Source of the DNA: JACQFZ01 sp045810625
GTDB taxonomy: Bacteria > Pseudomonadota > Gammaproteobacteria > Acidiferrobacterales > Sulfurifustaceae
Reading direction: 5' to 3'
NCBI GenBank assembly: GCA_045810625.1
Contig: JBJMVQ010000009.1
Coordinates: 78,898-142,897, forward strand
DNA: 64,000 nt
How positions within the stretch are numbered: the stretch's first letter is position 1; each line of letters begins with the position of its first letter. Below, one piece after another: positions 17,661 through 27,642 of the stretch. A program made the translations under genes and the position numbers. Under the pieces are notes generated by a model. The model saw nothing but the letters and a program-made list of their open reading frames with translations. It was not told the DNA's origin and made no database searches.

Positions 17661-18435
17661 GGCGAGTGTTTTACACGTCCGGGCATTTCAGGACAACTAT
17701 ATATGGCTTATCCGCGGTTATTCCGGCCAGCGCGTCGTGGCCGTCGACCCGGGTGACGCCGTGCCCGTCCTCGATTTTCTGCAGCGGGAGGGCCTCGAGC
17801 TCGCCGCCATTCTCTGCACGCATCACCACCCGGACCATGTGGGCGGCGTCGCGGATCTCGTGCGTCAATATCCTGTCCCGGTCTACGGTCCGGCGGCCGA
17901 GTCGATCGGCGGCGTAACGCAGCCGGTCGGCGAGAACGATGTCGTACGGCTCACCGCCGTCGACACGAGCTTTCGAGTAATCGAGATACCCGGTCACACG
18001 CGCGGTCACGTCGCTTACGTCAACGACGAATTGCTCTTCTGCGGCGACACGCTCTTCTCGGCCGGCTGTGGGCGCCTGTTCGAAGGTACGCCGGCGCAGA
18101 TGCACCGGTCCCTGTCGCGGCTGGCCGCCCTCCCCGAATCGACAAAAGTCTACTGCGGGCACGAGTACACGCTCGCCAATTTGCGCTTCGCGCTGGCCGT
18201 CGAACCGGAAAATACCGAGACGGCGGCGTACGCGCGCGAAGCCGAAGCGACGCGGGCCCGCGGGGAGCCGACGCTGCCATCGACCATCGGTCGGGAACGG
18301 CGCGTGAATCCCTTCCTGCGAAGCGGGGAACCAACCGTCAAACGCGCTGCCGAACGCCAGGCGCAAACGTCATTGCACGACGATGTCGCGGTTTTTGCCG
18401 CCGTACGCCGATGGAAGGACCTCTATCGCGGATAG
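17659..18435 (+). CDS. gloB: hydroxyacylglutathione hydrolase (glyoxalase II)
   Basis: A 258-residue metallohydrolase that hydrolyses S-lactoylglutathione to lactate and glutathione. The start at 17659 is fixed by the family N-terminus AFQDNYIWLI eight residues in; the open frame upstream is antisense to the methyltransferase gene. The binuclear metal motif THHHPDHVGG is present, with further ligands in GHTRGH, FCGDTLFSAGCG and YCGHEYT. Length is standard. Confidence 0.96.
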   Translation: MASVLHVRAFQDNYIWLIRGYSGQRVVAVDPGDAVPVLDFLQREGLELAAILCTHHHPDHVGGVADLVRQYPVPVYGPAAESIGGVTQPVGENDVVRLTAVDTSFRVIEIPGHTRGHVAYVNDELLFCGDTLFSAGCGRLFEGTPAQMHRSLSRLAALPESTKVYCGHEYTLANLRFALAVEPENTETAAYAREAEATRARGEPTLPSTIGRERRVNPFLRSGEPTVKRAAERQAQTSLHDDVAVFAAVRRWKDLYRG

Positions 18436-18498
18436 GACGATAGGGAAAGACGCGCGAATATTTGACGCTCTCCGCGCTTCTGCCTACTATTGAGAAAC

Positions 18499-20040
18499 AT
18501 GTGTAACACAATAAGTAACCATAACGTTCTCATCCTCTTTCTAACCCTCGCGATCCCAGTGGTCGCCGGCGGGTGCGCGGGCGTTTCCCAGAATAGCCCG
18601 CAGACTGCTCAGGATCAGACGGCGAAACCCGCGACCGCTTCGGTCGGCGCTGCGCAAGAGTCGGCAAAACCGGCGCAGGCGCAGACGCCGGTTCCGGTTA
18701 CGGCAGCGAATGAGAATACCGCGGCAAGCGAAGAACCGGCGCAACCCGCTGCTTCCAAGAAAACGGCATCCGCCGAGGATCAGGAGCCGGCTATGTCGCC
18801 GGACAACAGTATCTGGACCCGTATTCGCGCGGGCTTCCGGATGCCGAAGATGGACACGTCGTTCACGCAGCCGCACGAGCAGTGGTTCGTGGAGAACGCC
18901 GAGTTCCGCGAAGCGATGTTCGAGCGGTCGAAGCTTTATCTCTATTACATCGTCGAAGAAGTCGAGAAGCGCGGCCTGCCGATGGAAATCGCGCTGCTGC
19001 CGGCGATCGAGAGCGCGTACAAGCCCTACGCCTACTCGCGCGCCAAAGCGAGCGGCCTGTGGCAGTTCATCGCCTCGACCGGCCGGCTGTATGGGCTGAA
19101 AACCAACTGGTGGTACGACGGCCGGCGCGATGTCATCGCCTCGACGCGCGCGGCGCTCGATTATCTCGAGAAGCTGCACGACGATTTCGACGGCGATTGG
19201 CAGCTGGCACTCGCCGCCTACAATGCCGGCGAAGGCCGCATTGCGCGGGCGATGGAATGGAACCGCCGTAAAGGCCTGCCGACCGACTTCGCCAGCCTCA
19301 AGAAGCTCAAGCCCGAGACGCGGCAGTACGTCCCGAAGCTCATGGCGGTGGTGAACATGGTCACCGATCCGAAGCGCTTCGGCATTCAGCTCCCCGACGT
19401 CCCGAACGAACCTTACTTCACCACCGTCGAGACCGACTCGCAGGTCGATCTCGGCGTTATCGCGCGCCTCACGGGAATGGAAGTCGACGCGCTTCACTTC
19501 ATCAACCCCGGCTACACGCGCTGGGCCACCGACCCGAACGGCCCGCACAAAATTCTGGTGCCGGTGAACAAGAAAGACGCGCTGCTCGCCGGCTTGAGCA
19601 ACTTGCCGGAGCACGAGCGCGTGCAGTGGCTGCATCACGAAGTGCGCCGCGGCGACACGCTGTCGAGCATCGCGCGCCACTATGGCCTCACCGTAGCGGC
19701 CATCAAAGCATCGAACAAAGTTGACGGTCCGCTGCGCGCCGGTCAGGATCTGCTGCTGCCCATTTCCTCGATGGCCAAGATCGAGCCGCCCGCGGCACCC
19801 GCCAAAGCAAAGGCGATACGCGCGTCGGTGAAGGCGAACCAGCCGATGATTCACAAAGTCCGGGCGGGCGAGACACTGTCGAGCATCGCGCGGCGCTACA
19901 ACGTCCTGGTGCAGCAGCTCGCCGAGTGGAACCGCATGCGTCCGAACGACATCCTGACGCGCGGACGCCGGCTGCGCATCTGGCCGAGCGACGGCGCGCA
20001 GGCGAGCAGCGCAATTCTCTTCGCATCGGCTTACGTCTGA
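18499..20040 (+). CDS. mltD: membrane-bound lytic murein transglycosylase D
   Basis: A 513-residue murein hydrolase. An N-terminal signal with an imperfect lipobox (VVAGGC) suggests an outer-membrane lipoprotein. It is followed by a low-complexity Gln/Ala/Pro linker to about residue 100, an SLT (GH23) domain with the catalytic Glu in LPAIESAYKP and the AAYNAGEG motif, and two C-terminal LysM modules (about 375-420 and 445-490) for peptidoglycan binding. The ATG at 18499 follows TTGAGAAAC; a TTG three codons earlier is a weaker alternative. It converges on the ABC importer operon. Confidence 0.93.
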   Translation: MCNTISNHNVLILFLTLAIPVVAGGCAGVSQNSPQTAQDQTAKPATASVGAAQESAKPAQAQTPVPVTAANENTAASEEPAQPAASKKTASAEDQEPAMSPDNSIWTRIRAGFRMPKMDTSFTQPHEQWFVENAEFREAMFERSKLYLYYIVEEVEKRGLPMEIALLPAIESAYKPYAYSRAKASGLWQFIASTGRLYGLKTNWWYDGRRDVIASTRAALDYLEKLHDDFDGDWQLALAAYNAGEGRIARAMEWNRRKGLPTDFASLKKLKPETRQYVPKLMAVVNMVTDPKRFGIQLPDVPNEPYFTTVETDSQVDLGVIARLTGMEVDALHFINPGYTRWATDPNGPHKILVPVNKKDALLAGLSNLPEHERVQWLHHEVRRGDTLSSIARHYGLTVAAIKASNKVDGPLRAGQDLLLPISSMAKIEPPAAPAKAKAIRASVKANQPMIHKVRAGETLSSIARRYNVLVQQLAEWNRMRPNDILTRGRRLRIWPSDGAQASSAILFASAYV

Positions 20041-20046
20041 GATTCG

Positions 20047-20070
20047 GCGCGCCGCGGTCACGGGGCGCGC
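20047..20070. terminator. possible bidirectional terminator hairpin
   Basis: A 7-bp GC-only stem (GCGCGCC / GGCGCGC) with a 10-base loop lies between the converging mltD and ABC ATPase genes. There is no strong T-run on either side, so termination is only suggested by position. Confidence 0.3.
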
Positions 20071-20092
20071 TCGTGTTCAACTCAACCCGCCC

Positions 20093-22021
20093 TTAACTCG
20101 ACCGCGCCGGCCGCTGCATCTCCGGCAGTTCCACCTTTGGCACCGCGGCAAGGAGCGTCTTCGTATAAGCGTGCTTCGGTCGGCTCAATACGTCGTCCGC
20201 GCTCCCCTGCTCCACAATGCAACCGCGATGCATCACCGCGATCTCGTCGGCCAGGTACTCGACCACCGCCAGATTGTGCGTGATGAATAAATAGGCGAGA
20301 CCGAGCTCGTCCTGCAGTCGGCGCAGCAGGTTGAGAATCTGCGCCTGCACGGATACGTCGAGGGCGCTGGTTGGCTCGTCGCAAACGATCAGACGCGGCT
20401 CCACGGCGAGCGCGCGCGCGATGCTGATGCGCTGGCGTTGCCCGCCGGAGAATTCGTGTGGATAACGGTGCCGCGCGCTCGCCGGAAGCCCGACTTGTGC
20501 GAGCAGCTCGGTCGCGCGCAACGCCCGTGCCCGTGCCGTTCCGAGCAGCCGCTGGGCACGCATGCCCTCTTCCAAGATTTCGCCGACCTGCATGCGCGGA
20601 TCGAGCGAGGCGTACGGATCCTGAAAAATGATCTGAAACTCGCGCCGCAGTCCGCGCAGCTCGCTTTCGCGCAGCCGCGTGAGCGCCCGCCCCTCGTACA
20701 GCACGTCGCCGCCGGTCGGCCGAATGAGCTGCAGCACGGCTTTGCCGATCGTCGTCTTGCCGCTCCCCGATTCGCCGACCAGCGCGAGCGTGCGCGCCGG
20801 CTGAAGCGTGAACGAAACGCCGTCGACGGCGCGCACGTTATCGACAACACGCTGCAGCAGACCGCGCTTCACCGGGAAGTAGACTTTGAGATCCCGCGCT
20901 TCGAGAAGAGCGCGACCGGCGGAATCCGCACCGGATGACGTCCCGCCGGCCCCGCGCGCGCCGGTCACGGACGCTTCGACGGTCGCGCTCTTCCCGGTCC
21001 GCTCTGCGCCCGATCCTGCTCCGCCCGCGTCGTAGAGATGGCAGAGCACGCCGTGATCGCCGGCCGTCGACCAGCGCGGCACTTGCTGCCGGCATCGCTC
21101 CCAGGCGAAATCGCAGCGTTCGGTAAAGCGGCAGCCGCGAAACTCTTGATCGAGCCGCGGCACCGAGCCGGCGATCACGTCGAGCGCGACGCCGCGCTTC
21201 AGTCGTCCGGGCAAGGAACGGAACAGCTTCTGCGAATACGGATGGCGCGGCTCGCGAAAGAACGCCGCGCGCGGCGCCGCTTCGACGATCTGACCGGCGT
21301 ACATCACCGCGACGTGGTGCGCCATCTCGGCGACAACGCCCAGATCGTGCGTGATGAGCAGAATCGCGGTCCCGGTCTTCGTCTGAAGCTCCTTCAAGAG
21401 CTTCAGGATCTGCGCTTGCGTCGTCACATCGAGCGCGGTCGTCGGCTCGTCGGCGATCAAGAGCTCGGGCTGCGCCGCGAGCGCCATCGCGATCATGACG
21501 CGCTGCTTCATGCCGCCGGATAACTGATGCGGGTAAGCATCATAACGCTCGGCCGGCTGCGGAATGCCGACCGATTCAAGCAGCTCGATGACGCGTGTGC
21601 GCGCCGCGCGCTCATCCAGCTCGCGCGGCAGCACCTCGCGAATCTGCGCGCCGACCGTGAGCACCGGGTTGAGCGAGGTTTGCGGCTCCTGGAAGATCAT
21701 CGCCATACGCCGCCCGCGCACGCGGCGCATCTCGCGTTCGGAAAATCCGAGCACTTCTTCGCTGCCGAGCCACGCTTCGCCGCCGACGATCCGGCCCGCC
21801 GGCTCGGGCACGAGCTGCAGCAGCGACAGCGCCGTGATGGATTTCCCGCATCCCGATTCGCCGAGGAGCGCGAGCGTCTCGCCGCGGCGAATTTCGAAGG
21901 AAACGCCGTCGACGGCGCGCACCGTTCCCTCCGGGGTGTCGAAATACGTCTTCAGGTCCTCGACACGCAGGACGATACCGCCCGCCGCGGGCTCCGGTCG
22001 TTTTGCAGGTGCGAGGCTCAT
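20093..22021 (-). CDS. fused double ATP-binding protein of a peptide-type ABC importer (YejF-like)
   Basis: A 642-residue protein with two complete ABC cassettes in one chain, as in YejF. The first has Walker A GESGCGKS and signature LSGGMKQR; the second has Walker A GESGSGKT and signature FSGGQRQR. Between them is the Cys-containing oligopeptide-transporter C-terminal motif (RFTERCDFAWERC) and a Gly/Ala-rich linker. The start is fixed by an ATGA overlap with the upstream permease stop. It is the last gene of the four-gene importer operon. Confidence 0.93.
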   Translation of the reverse strand: MSLAPAKRPEPAAGGIVLRVEDLKTYFDTPEGTVRAVDGVSFEIRRGETLALLGESGCGKSITALSLLQLVPEPAGRIVGGEAWLGSEEVLGFSEREMRRVRGRRMAMIFQEPQTSLNPVLTVGAQIREVLPRELDERAARTRVIELLESVGIPQPAERYDAYPHQLSGGMKQRVMIAMALAAQPELLIADEPTTALDVTTQAQILKLLKELQTKTGTAILLITHDLGVVAEMAHHVAVMYAGQIVEAAPRAAFFREPRHPYSQKLFRSLPGRLKRGVALDVIAGSVPRLDQEFRGCRFTERCDFAWERCRQQVPRWSTAGDHGVLCHLYDAGGAGSGAERTGKSATVEASVTGARGAGGTSSGADSAGRALLEARDLKVYFPVKRGLLQRVVDNVRAVDGVSFTLQPARTLALVGESGSGKTTIGKAVLQLIRPTGGDVLYEGRALTRLRESELRGLRREFQIIFQDPYASLDPRMQVGEILEEGMRAQRLLGTARARALRATELLAQVGLPASARHRYPHEFSGGQRQRISIARALAVEPRLIVCDEPTSALDVSVQAQILNLLRRLQDELGLAYLFITHNLAVVEYLADEIAVMHRGCIVEQGSADDVLSRPKHAYTKTLLAAVPKVELPEMQRPARSS

Positions 22022-23406
22022 CGGCGTAGACGCGGATCGAACGCGTCGCGCACGGCGTCGGCGAAGAGATTCGCCGCGAGGACGAGCGCGAACATGAGCG
22101 TGAACGCGGCCGCAAGGGTCCACCAGACCATCGGCTCACGCGCCATTTCGAGACGTGCGCCGTTGATCATGTTCCCCCAGCTCTCCATGCTCGGATCGAC
22201 GCCGACGCCGACATACGAGAGCACCGCTTCCGAAAGGACCAGACCGCTGAAATCGAGCACCGTCGTGATGAGCACGACGTGCATGACGTTCGGGAACAGG
22301 TGGCGAGTCATGATGCGGGCGCTGCTCACGCCGAGCGCCCGCGCAGCGGCGACGTAATCGAGCTCGCGCAACTTCAACGCTTCGCCCCGAAGCAGCCGGC
22401 AAAGGCTGGTCCAGCTGGTCACGCCGAGAATGATGCAAAGGAACAGCAGCCGTGTATCCGCACGGACGACGACGTTGTTGAACGATTCCGGATGCGTTGC
22501 CATGTAAACCTGCAGACTCAGAATCGCCGCCGCGATCAGGAGCACGCCCGGGATGGAGCTAAGCGTCGTGTAGACATATTGAATGATGTCGTCGATCCAG
22601 CCACCGAAATAGCCGGCCGCGACGCCGAGCACGAGCGCGAACGGCAGCATCACGAGCGTCGTGAGCGTGCCGATCACGAGACCGGTGCGCACGCTCTTCA
22701 GCGACTTGTACAGCACGTCGATGCCCACCTGATCGGTGCCGAACACGTGGTAATACGGCGCAAGGTGCGCGCACGCGGCGCCGAGAAAGAAAACGATGGC
22801 GCCCGTTACCCAGACCGTGCGCCAGGGAAACTCTCCGTCGCCGCGAATGAGTCCGCGCAGCCGTTCGCCATATGGCGCGGAGGCGGAACGGCGAAAGTAC
22901 GCAAGCGCGGCGCCTATTAGCAGCCACAGCACCGCGGTCTCGACAAAGGCCAGGCCAACACGGGCGGCGATATCGCTGGCGCGATCGGTGGGTGCGGCAA
23001 GATGCGCGCCGCCGAATTTGAGGCGCGGGTAGACGCGCTCGTGCGTGCCGTCCGGCCGTTCGATCGTCTCCGACGTATATGCCGTCAGCGCGAACGGCGC
23101 CGAGTAGGTCCGTTCGCCGTGCGCGCGCAGCCCCTGGAGGGCAAGATCGAGCACGCTTTTCACTTCGGCCGAATACTGCCCGTCTTTCTCCAGTCGTTGG
23201 TGAAAATGCACCGAATCGAGCAGACCAATGGCGACGTAGACCGCGAGCACGACGAGCGCCGCCATGGCGAGCGGCCGGCGCGCGACCTGCCGCCACGGCG
23301 CGCGCAAATGCTCATGCCGTGCGGCATAGACGCCGAACGCGACGACCACGGCCAGCAGCACGTAGATCAGCGCATCGGTCCACAGGAAGACGAACTGAAT
23401 CGGCAT
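22018..23406 (-). CDS. ABC importer permease (YejE/DppC-like)
   Basis: A 462-residue inner-membrane permease of the peptide/nickel importer family. The ATG at 23406 is chosen because it follows the upstream permease stop by five bases and opens directly into a hydrophobic helix; the open frame further upstream is antisense-like Arg/His-rich sequence. About 130 polar residues separate an N-terminal pair of helices from the C-terminal BPD_transp_1 core, where the EAA loop reads as LDYVAAARALGVS. This long periplasmic insert is typical of YejE and unlike DppC. Confidence 0.9.
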   Translation of the reverse strand: MPIQFVFLWTDALIYVLLAVVVAFGVYAARHEHLRAPWRQVARRPLAMAALVVLAVYVAIGLLDSVHFHQRLEKDGQYSAEVKSVLDLALQGLRAHGERTYSAPFALTAYTSETIERPDGTHERVYPRLKFGGAHLAAPTDRASDIAARVGLAFVETAVLWLLIGAALAYFRRSASAPYGERLRGLIRGDGEFPWRTVWVTGAIVFFLGAACAHLAPYYHVFGTDQVGIDVLYKSLKSVRTGLVIGTLTTLVMLPFALVLGVAAGYFGGWIDDIIQYVYTTLSSIPGVLLIAAAILSLQVYMATHPESFNNVVVRADTRLLFLCIILGVTSWTSLCRLLRGEALKLRELDYVAAARALGVSSARIMTRHLFPNVMHVVLITTVLDFSGLVLSEAVLSYVGVGVDPSMESWGNMINGARLEMAREPMVWWTLAAAFTLMFALVLAANLFADAVRDAFDPRLRR

Positions 23407-23411
23407 CGCGA

Positions 23412-24389
23412 TTATTGCAACCGCACGCGCGGATCCACCAGCGTGTAGCTGATGTCCGTCAAGACGAGGCCGAGGATGTAAAGCAAGGACCCGAGGAACA
23501 CCATCGCACGGACGATCGCGAAATCCTGTGAGTTGATGGCGTCGATCGTGTAGCTTCCGAGCCCCGGAATGCCGAAGAAAGACTCCATGATGAGACTGCC
23601 GATGAAGAGGAGCGGAATCACGACCACCACGCCCGTCAGAATCGGAATCATCGCGTTCTTGAGTACGTGCCGGAACAGAACGCGTGCCTCTGACAACCCT
23701 TTGGCGCGCGCCGTGCGCACGTAATCCCGGGTGATCTCTTCGAGAAAGAACGCGCGGTAAAGCCGTGTGGAGGAGCCGATGCCGCTGACCACGCCGATCA
23801 CTACGGGCAGCACGATGAACTTCAATGCATCCTCGCCGGTCGCGTAGCCCGAGATCGGCACGAGATGCAACAACTTGCTGGTGAGATATTGACCGCCGAT
23901 GACGTAGAACAGCATCGACACGGACATCAGCACGACGCACGCGACCACGCCGAACGCGTCGAGATACATGCCGCGGAAGAAGACGAGCATGAGCGCGATG
24001 GTAATATAGGCGAGGATGCCGACGAGAAACGTCGGGAGCGCGATCGCGAGACTTGGCCACATGCGCTGGCGGATGTCGTAGCCGATGTTCCGGCCCTCAT
24101 CGGAACGCCCGAAGTCGAAGGCGAAGAGACTCAGCGAATGACGGAAGAAGATCGTGTCCGTGAACTGCGCCGCTCCCCTGGCCTTGTCGTTGTATACGAG
24201 CGGCTTGTCGTAGCCGTGATCCGCCTTCCATTTCGCGATCGCGTCCGGCGTGACGCGCTTCACGCCGAGCTGAATGCGCGCCATGTCGTCGGGACTGTTC
24301 ACGAAGAAAAACAACGCGAACGTGAGCAGGTTGACGCCGAGCAGGATCGGGATGGCGTACAGCACGCGACGTATCAAGTACGCGAGCAT
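23412..24389 (-). CDS. ABC importer permease (YejB/DppB-like)
   Basis: A 325-residue permease with an N-terminal helix (LIRRVLYAIPILLGV), a periplasmic segment of about 100 residues and five further helices. The EAA motif is YVRTARAKGLSEARV. It forms the heteromeric channel with the following permease. Start and stop are within five bases of both neighbours, so the four genes form one operon. Confidence 0.93.
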   Translation of the reverse strand: MLAYLIRRVLYAIPILLGVNLLTFALFFFVNSPDDMARIQLGVKRVTPDAIAKWKADHGYDKPLVYNDKARGAAQFTDTIFFRHSLSLFAFDFGRSDEGRNIGYDIRQRMWPSLAIALPTFLVGILAYITIALMLVFFRGMYLDAFGVVACVVLMSVSMLFYVIGGQYLTSKLLHLVPISGYATGEDALKFIVLPVVIGVVSGIGSSTRLYRAFFLEEITRDYVRTARAKGLSEARVLFRHVLKNAMIPILTGVVVVIPLLFIGSLIMESFFGIPGLGSYTIDAINSQDFAIVRAMVFLGSLLYILGLVLTDISYTLVDPRVRLQ

Positions 24390-24392
24390 GGG

Positions 24393-26585
24393 CTATCTCC
24401 GCGGCTCCCGCTGGCTACGGTTCTCACGCCGCCGGTACGACACGACCGCCGGCGTGATGCCCGCGACGAACAGCGCCGCGATGACGGCGATCGGCCACAC
24501 TACCGGCCGATTCCACGCTTCGCGGAGCTTCGCGCGCCGATCGGGTTCGATGCGCAGATACTTGAGCGTGTTGTTCGCCATGTGATTTGGCTTCGTGTTG
24601 TGCACCCAGACGTGCTCGAGCAGGAAGTTCTTCGGGTGCAGTCCCCAAATCCACGGCGCATCCCGGCGCGCGATCGCAACCATTTCGTCGATGATCGCCT
24701 GACGCGCGGGACCGTTCTCCATGTTCTTCATGCGTTCGTACAGCCGGTCGAACTCGGCATTCTCGTAATTCGACGCGTTCTCGCCCTCGCCGCCGACTTT
24801 CTTGTTCGGTCCATACAACAGGAAAAAGAAATTCTCCGGGTCCGGGTAATCGGCGTTCCAGCCCCACTCGAAGATTTGCGCGTCGCCCTTGCGCATTTTT
24901 TCCTGGAAGCGATTGTAATCGGTCGCGCGCACAACGAGCTGGAGGTTCAGCTTGGCCAGCTGCTTGCGCAGCCAATCGAGCCGGGCTTTCTGTTCCGGTC
25001 CGGTCGCCGCGGTGTCGAAGTAAAGGAGTAACGGCCGGCCGCTCGCGTCCTGTCCGTTCGGGTAGCCGGCCTCCGCGAGCAGCTTTTGCGCCGTCTCGAT
25101 CGACTTGCGCCGCGGCTCGCCGTCGATCCAGTCGTAAACGTAAGTATTGATTCCGGCGCGGCCTTCCTGATGCCCGAAGATGCCGGGCGGCAGCGGGCCC
25201 TGCGCCGCAATGCCGCGGCCGTTGTTGAAGATTGCGATCTCCTCTTCGATGTCCACCGCGATCGAAACCGCCTGACGCAGTTTGCGCGCGCGCTCGGAAT
25301 AGCCGCCGATCACCGGGTCGAGCATGTTGAAGCCGAAATAATAGGTGGACGTTGCGACGCTGGTTTCGAGATGTATCCCCCGTTCCTTCATCTCATCGCT
25401 CACTTCGGTGTCGCCGGTGCCGCTCAACCGCACCGCCTGATCGAACGACTCGTTCGGAACGCCCGAACGGTCGTAGTAACCCTGCAAAAATTTCGTCCAG
25501 TACGGAATGGTCTCCTTCTCGAGACTAAATATCACCCGGTCGATGAACGGCAGCGGCCGACCGGCGTCCGCCAGCAGTCCCTTCGCCCGATCTTCCGGCT
25601 CGCCGTCGCTCGGATACGCTTCGCCGTGGAAGTTCGGATTTCGATCGAGCACCATGCGCCGGTTCGGATTGTTGATGCTCAGCATGTATGGCCCGGTCCC
25701 GACGGGATACCAGTCGAGCGTCAGATTCTTCTCCGCCATGCCCGGCTGAGAGAAAAAGCGATCGGCCTCGGGCGGCATCGGCGAAAAAAACGGCATCGCC
25801 ATCCAGTACAGGAATTGCGGATACTTCCCGTGAATCTTCACGCGAAACGTGTAGCGGTCGACCTCCTCCACACCGGCGAGCGGATAGCGGGCGACATCGA
25901 GGTACACGCCCTCCTCGCGGTCGCCGGCCACGTCGCGGTACGCCTTCGCCAACGTCTTCGCGTATTCCTTGAAACCGACGATGTAGTCGGCCATGACGCT
26001 GAAAATCGGCGAGTGGATTTTCGGATGCGCGAGCCGTTTGATCTGATACACGTAGTCGGCCGCGACGAGCTCCCGCGTCCCGGATTTCGGGAAATCCTCG
26101 ATGGCGTTGTAGCGCGCGATCTCCTCCGGCGACAGGTTCTGATAGAGCGGCTTGCCGTCCGGCGCACTCGCGAACGCCGGATGCGGCTGATATCGGATTC
26201 CCGGTTGGATTCGGATTTCGTACACGCTGTAAGCGATCTTCGCCGCCGGCGCGTTGGCCGGCAGCTTCCGGCCGGCGCTGTCCAGGTAAACCGGGTGCGG
26301 AACCTGTACCGCCGTGAGCGGCACCAATTGGTAGGGGCGCTTGAGATAGTGATACTGAAACGGCGCCTCGTAAATCTGCGCGATGAAGTCGTATTCGTTA
26401 GAGCTGTAGGCGCGCGCAGGGTCGAGATGTTTCGGCCGCTCGCGAAACGCGGCGTAGAGAACATTGGCCGCGCGATCGTTTTCCGGGTACGGATTGTTCC
26501 ACGCGCCGGCGGCGGGCGCCGCGAGGCAAACGATGCCGAGCGCCAGCACGAAGCGCGCCCACCATTCTCGCTTGATACGACTCAT
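24393..26585 (-). CDS. family 5 extracellular solute-binding protein with C-terminal membrane segment
   Basis: A 730-residue SBP_bac_5 protein that delivers oligopeptide-like ligands to the adjacent permeases. A signal peptide with AGA-type cleavage ends near residue 28. The body is full length for the family. The last 40 residues hold a strongly hydrophobic helix (about 695-717) followed by an Arg-rich tail, so the protein is probably anchored at its C-terminus instead of being freely periplasmic. It is the first gene of the importer operon. Ligand unknown. Confidence 0.9.
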   Translation of the reverse strand: MSRIKREWWARFVLALGIVCLAAPAAGAWNNPYPENDRAANVLYAAFRERPKHLDPARAYSSNEYDFIAQIYEAPFQYHYLKRPYQLVPLTAVQVPHPVYLDSAGRKLPANAPAAKIAYSVYEIRIQPGIRYQPHPAFASAPDGKPLYQNLSPEEIARYNAIEDFPKSGTRELVAADYVYQIKRLAHPKIHSPIFSVMADYIVGFKEYAKTLAKAYRDVAGDREEGVYLDVARYPLAGVEEVDRYTFRVKIHGKYPQFLYWMAMPFFSPMPPEADRFFSQPGMAEKNLTLDWYPVGTGPYMLSINNPNRRMVLDRNPNFHGEAYPSDGEPEDRAKGLLADAGRPLPFIDRVIFSLEKETIPYWTKFLQGYYDRSGVPNESFDQAVRLSGTGDTEVSDEMKERGIHLETSVATSTYYFGFNMLDPVIGGYSERARKLRQAVSIAVDIEEEIAIFNNGRGIAAQGPLPPGIFGHQEGRAGINTYVYDWIDGEPRRKSIETAQKLLAEAGYPNGQDASGRPLLLYFDTAATGPEQKARLDWLRKQLAKLNLQLVVRATDYNRFQEKMRKGDAQIFEWGWNADYPDPENFFFLLYGPNKKVGGEGENASNYENAEFDRLYERMKNMENGPARQAIIDEMVAIARRDAPWIWGLHPKNFLLEHVWVHNTKPNHMANNTLKYLRIEPDRRAKLREAWNRPVVWPIAVIAALFVAGITPAVVSYRRRENRSQREPRR

Positions 26586-26743
26586 CGTTCTCCAACTTTA
26601 CCGAATGCCGCGAGCGGCGGGCAGACTATAACAGAGCGCTTCCCTGAATCCTCACTTCCCGCGCCCCCTTTCCGCCCTCGGCGAATTTCGCTACTGTAGC
26701 GCCTCCTTCACAACCCGGGTTTTCGCGGAGAGAGGACGGATCG

Positions 26744-27532
26744 ATGGGATTTTTGGCCGGTAAACGCGCATTGATCACCGGAGTGGCAAGCGAGCGCTCC
26801 ATCGCCTGGGGTATCGCCAAGGCGATGCACCGCGAAGGCGCGGCTCTCGCCTTTACCTACCAAAACGACCGGCTGAAAGATCGCGTCGAGAAGTACGCCG
26901 CCGAGCTCGGATCGGACGTCGTGCTCCCGTGCGACGTTTCCACCGACGAGCAGATCGAAACGCTTTTCACCGCGCTCGGCAAGCGTTGGGACGCGCTCGA
27001 CATCATCGTTCACGCGATCGCGTATGCACCGGCCAACGAGCTGCAGGGCGCGTTCCTCGACGTCACCACCCGCGAAGGCTTCCGGACCGCACACGAGGTC
27101 AGCTCGTACAGCTTCACCGCCATGGCCAAGTTCGGACGCAAGCTCATGGCGGGCCGCAACGGCGCGCTCCTGACGCTGAGCTACCTCGGCGCCGAACGCT
27201 TCTTGCCCAACTACAACGTGATGGGCCTCGCCAAAGCGAGCCTCGAAGCCAACGTCCGCTTTCTCGCCGTGAATCTCGGACGCTCCGGCATTCGCGTGAA
27301 TGCGATCTCCGCAGGCCCCATCAAGACGCTCGCCGCCGCGGGCATCTCGGGCTTTCGCAAGATGCTCGACGCCAACGAACGGATTGCGCCCCTCGGACGC
27401 GGTGTGACGATCGACGAGGTCGGCAACGTCGCCGCCTTCCTTTGCTCCGACCTTGCGTCGGGAATTACCGGCGAGATTACTTACGTCGACGCCGGTTTCA
27501 ACATCGTCGCCCTTGCCCCGGAAGAGGGCTGA
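26744..27532 (+). CDS. fabI: enoyl-[acyl-carrier-protein] reductase (NADH)
   Basis: A 262-residue short-chain dehydrogenase-like enzyme for the last step of the fatty-acid elongation cycle. The divergent cofactor motif GVASERSIAWG, the Tyr-x6-Lys pair in YNVMGLAK and the conserved AGPIKTLAA loop identify FabI rather than FabL or FabV. The start follows GGAGAGAGGA. It converges on ppiD. It is presumably the triclosan/diazaborine-sensitive housekeeping enzyme; resistance-associated positions were not examined. Confidence 0.96.
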   Translation: MGFLAGKRALITGVASERSIAWGIAKAMHREGAALAFTYQNDRLKDRVEKYAAELGSDVVLPCDVSTDEQIETLFTALGKRWDALDIIVHAIAYAPANELQGAFLDVTTREGFRTAHEVSSYSFTAMAKFGRKLMAGRNGALLTLSYLGAERFLPNYNVMGLAKASLEANVRFLAVNLGRSGIRVNAISAGPIKTLAAAGISGFRKMLDANERIAPLGRGVTIDEVGNVAAFLCSDLASGITGEITYVDAGFNIVALAPEEG

Positions 27533-27642
27533 GCGGCTGTCGAAGCACGCCCGCTCGAAAGCAGCGCAACTCCAACGCCAAACGGACGGCGGCAGGAGAG
27601 ACACGATGAGCGCCCGACCACCGCGCTCATCGCTCGTATAAG

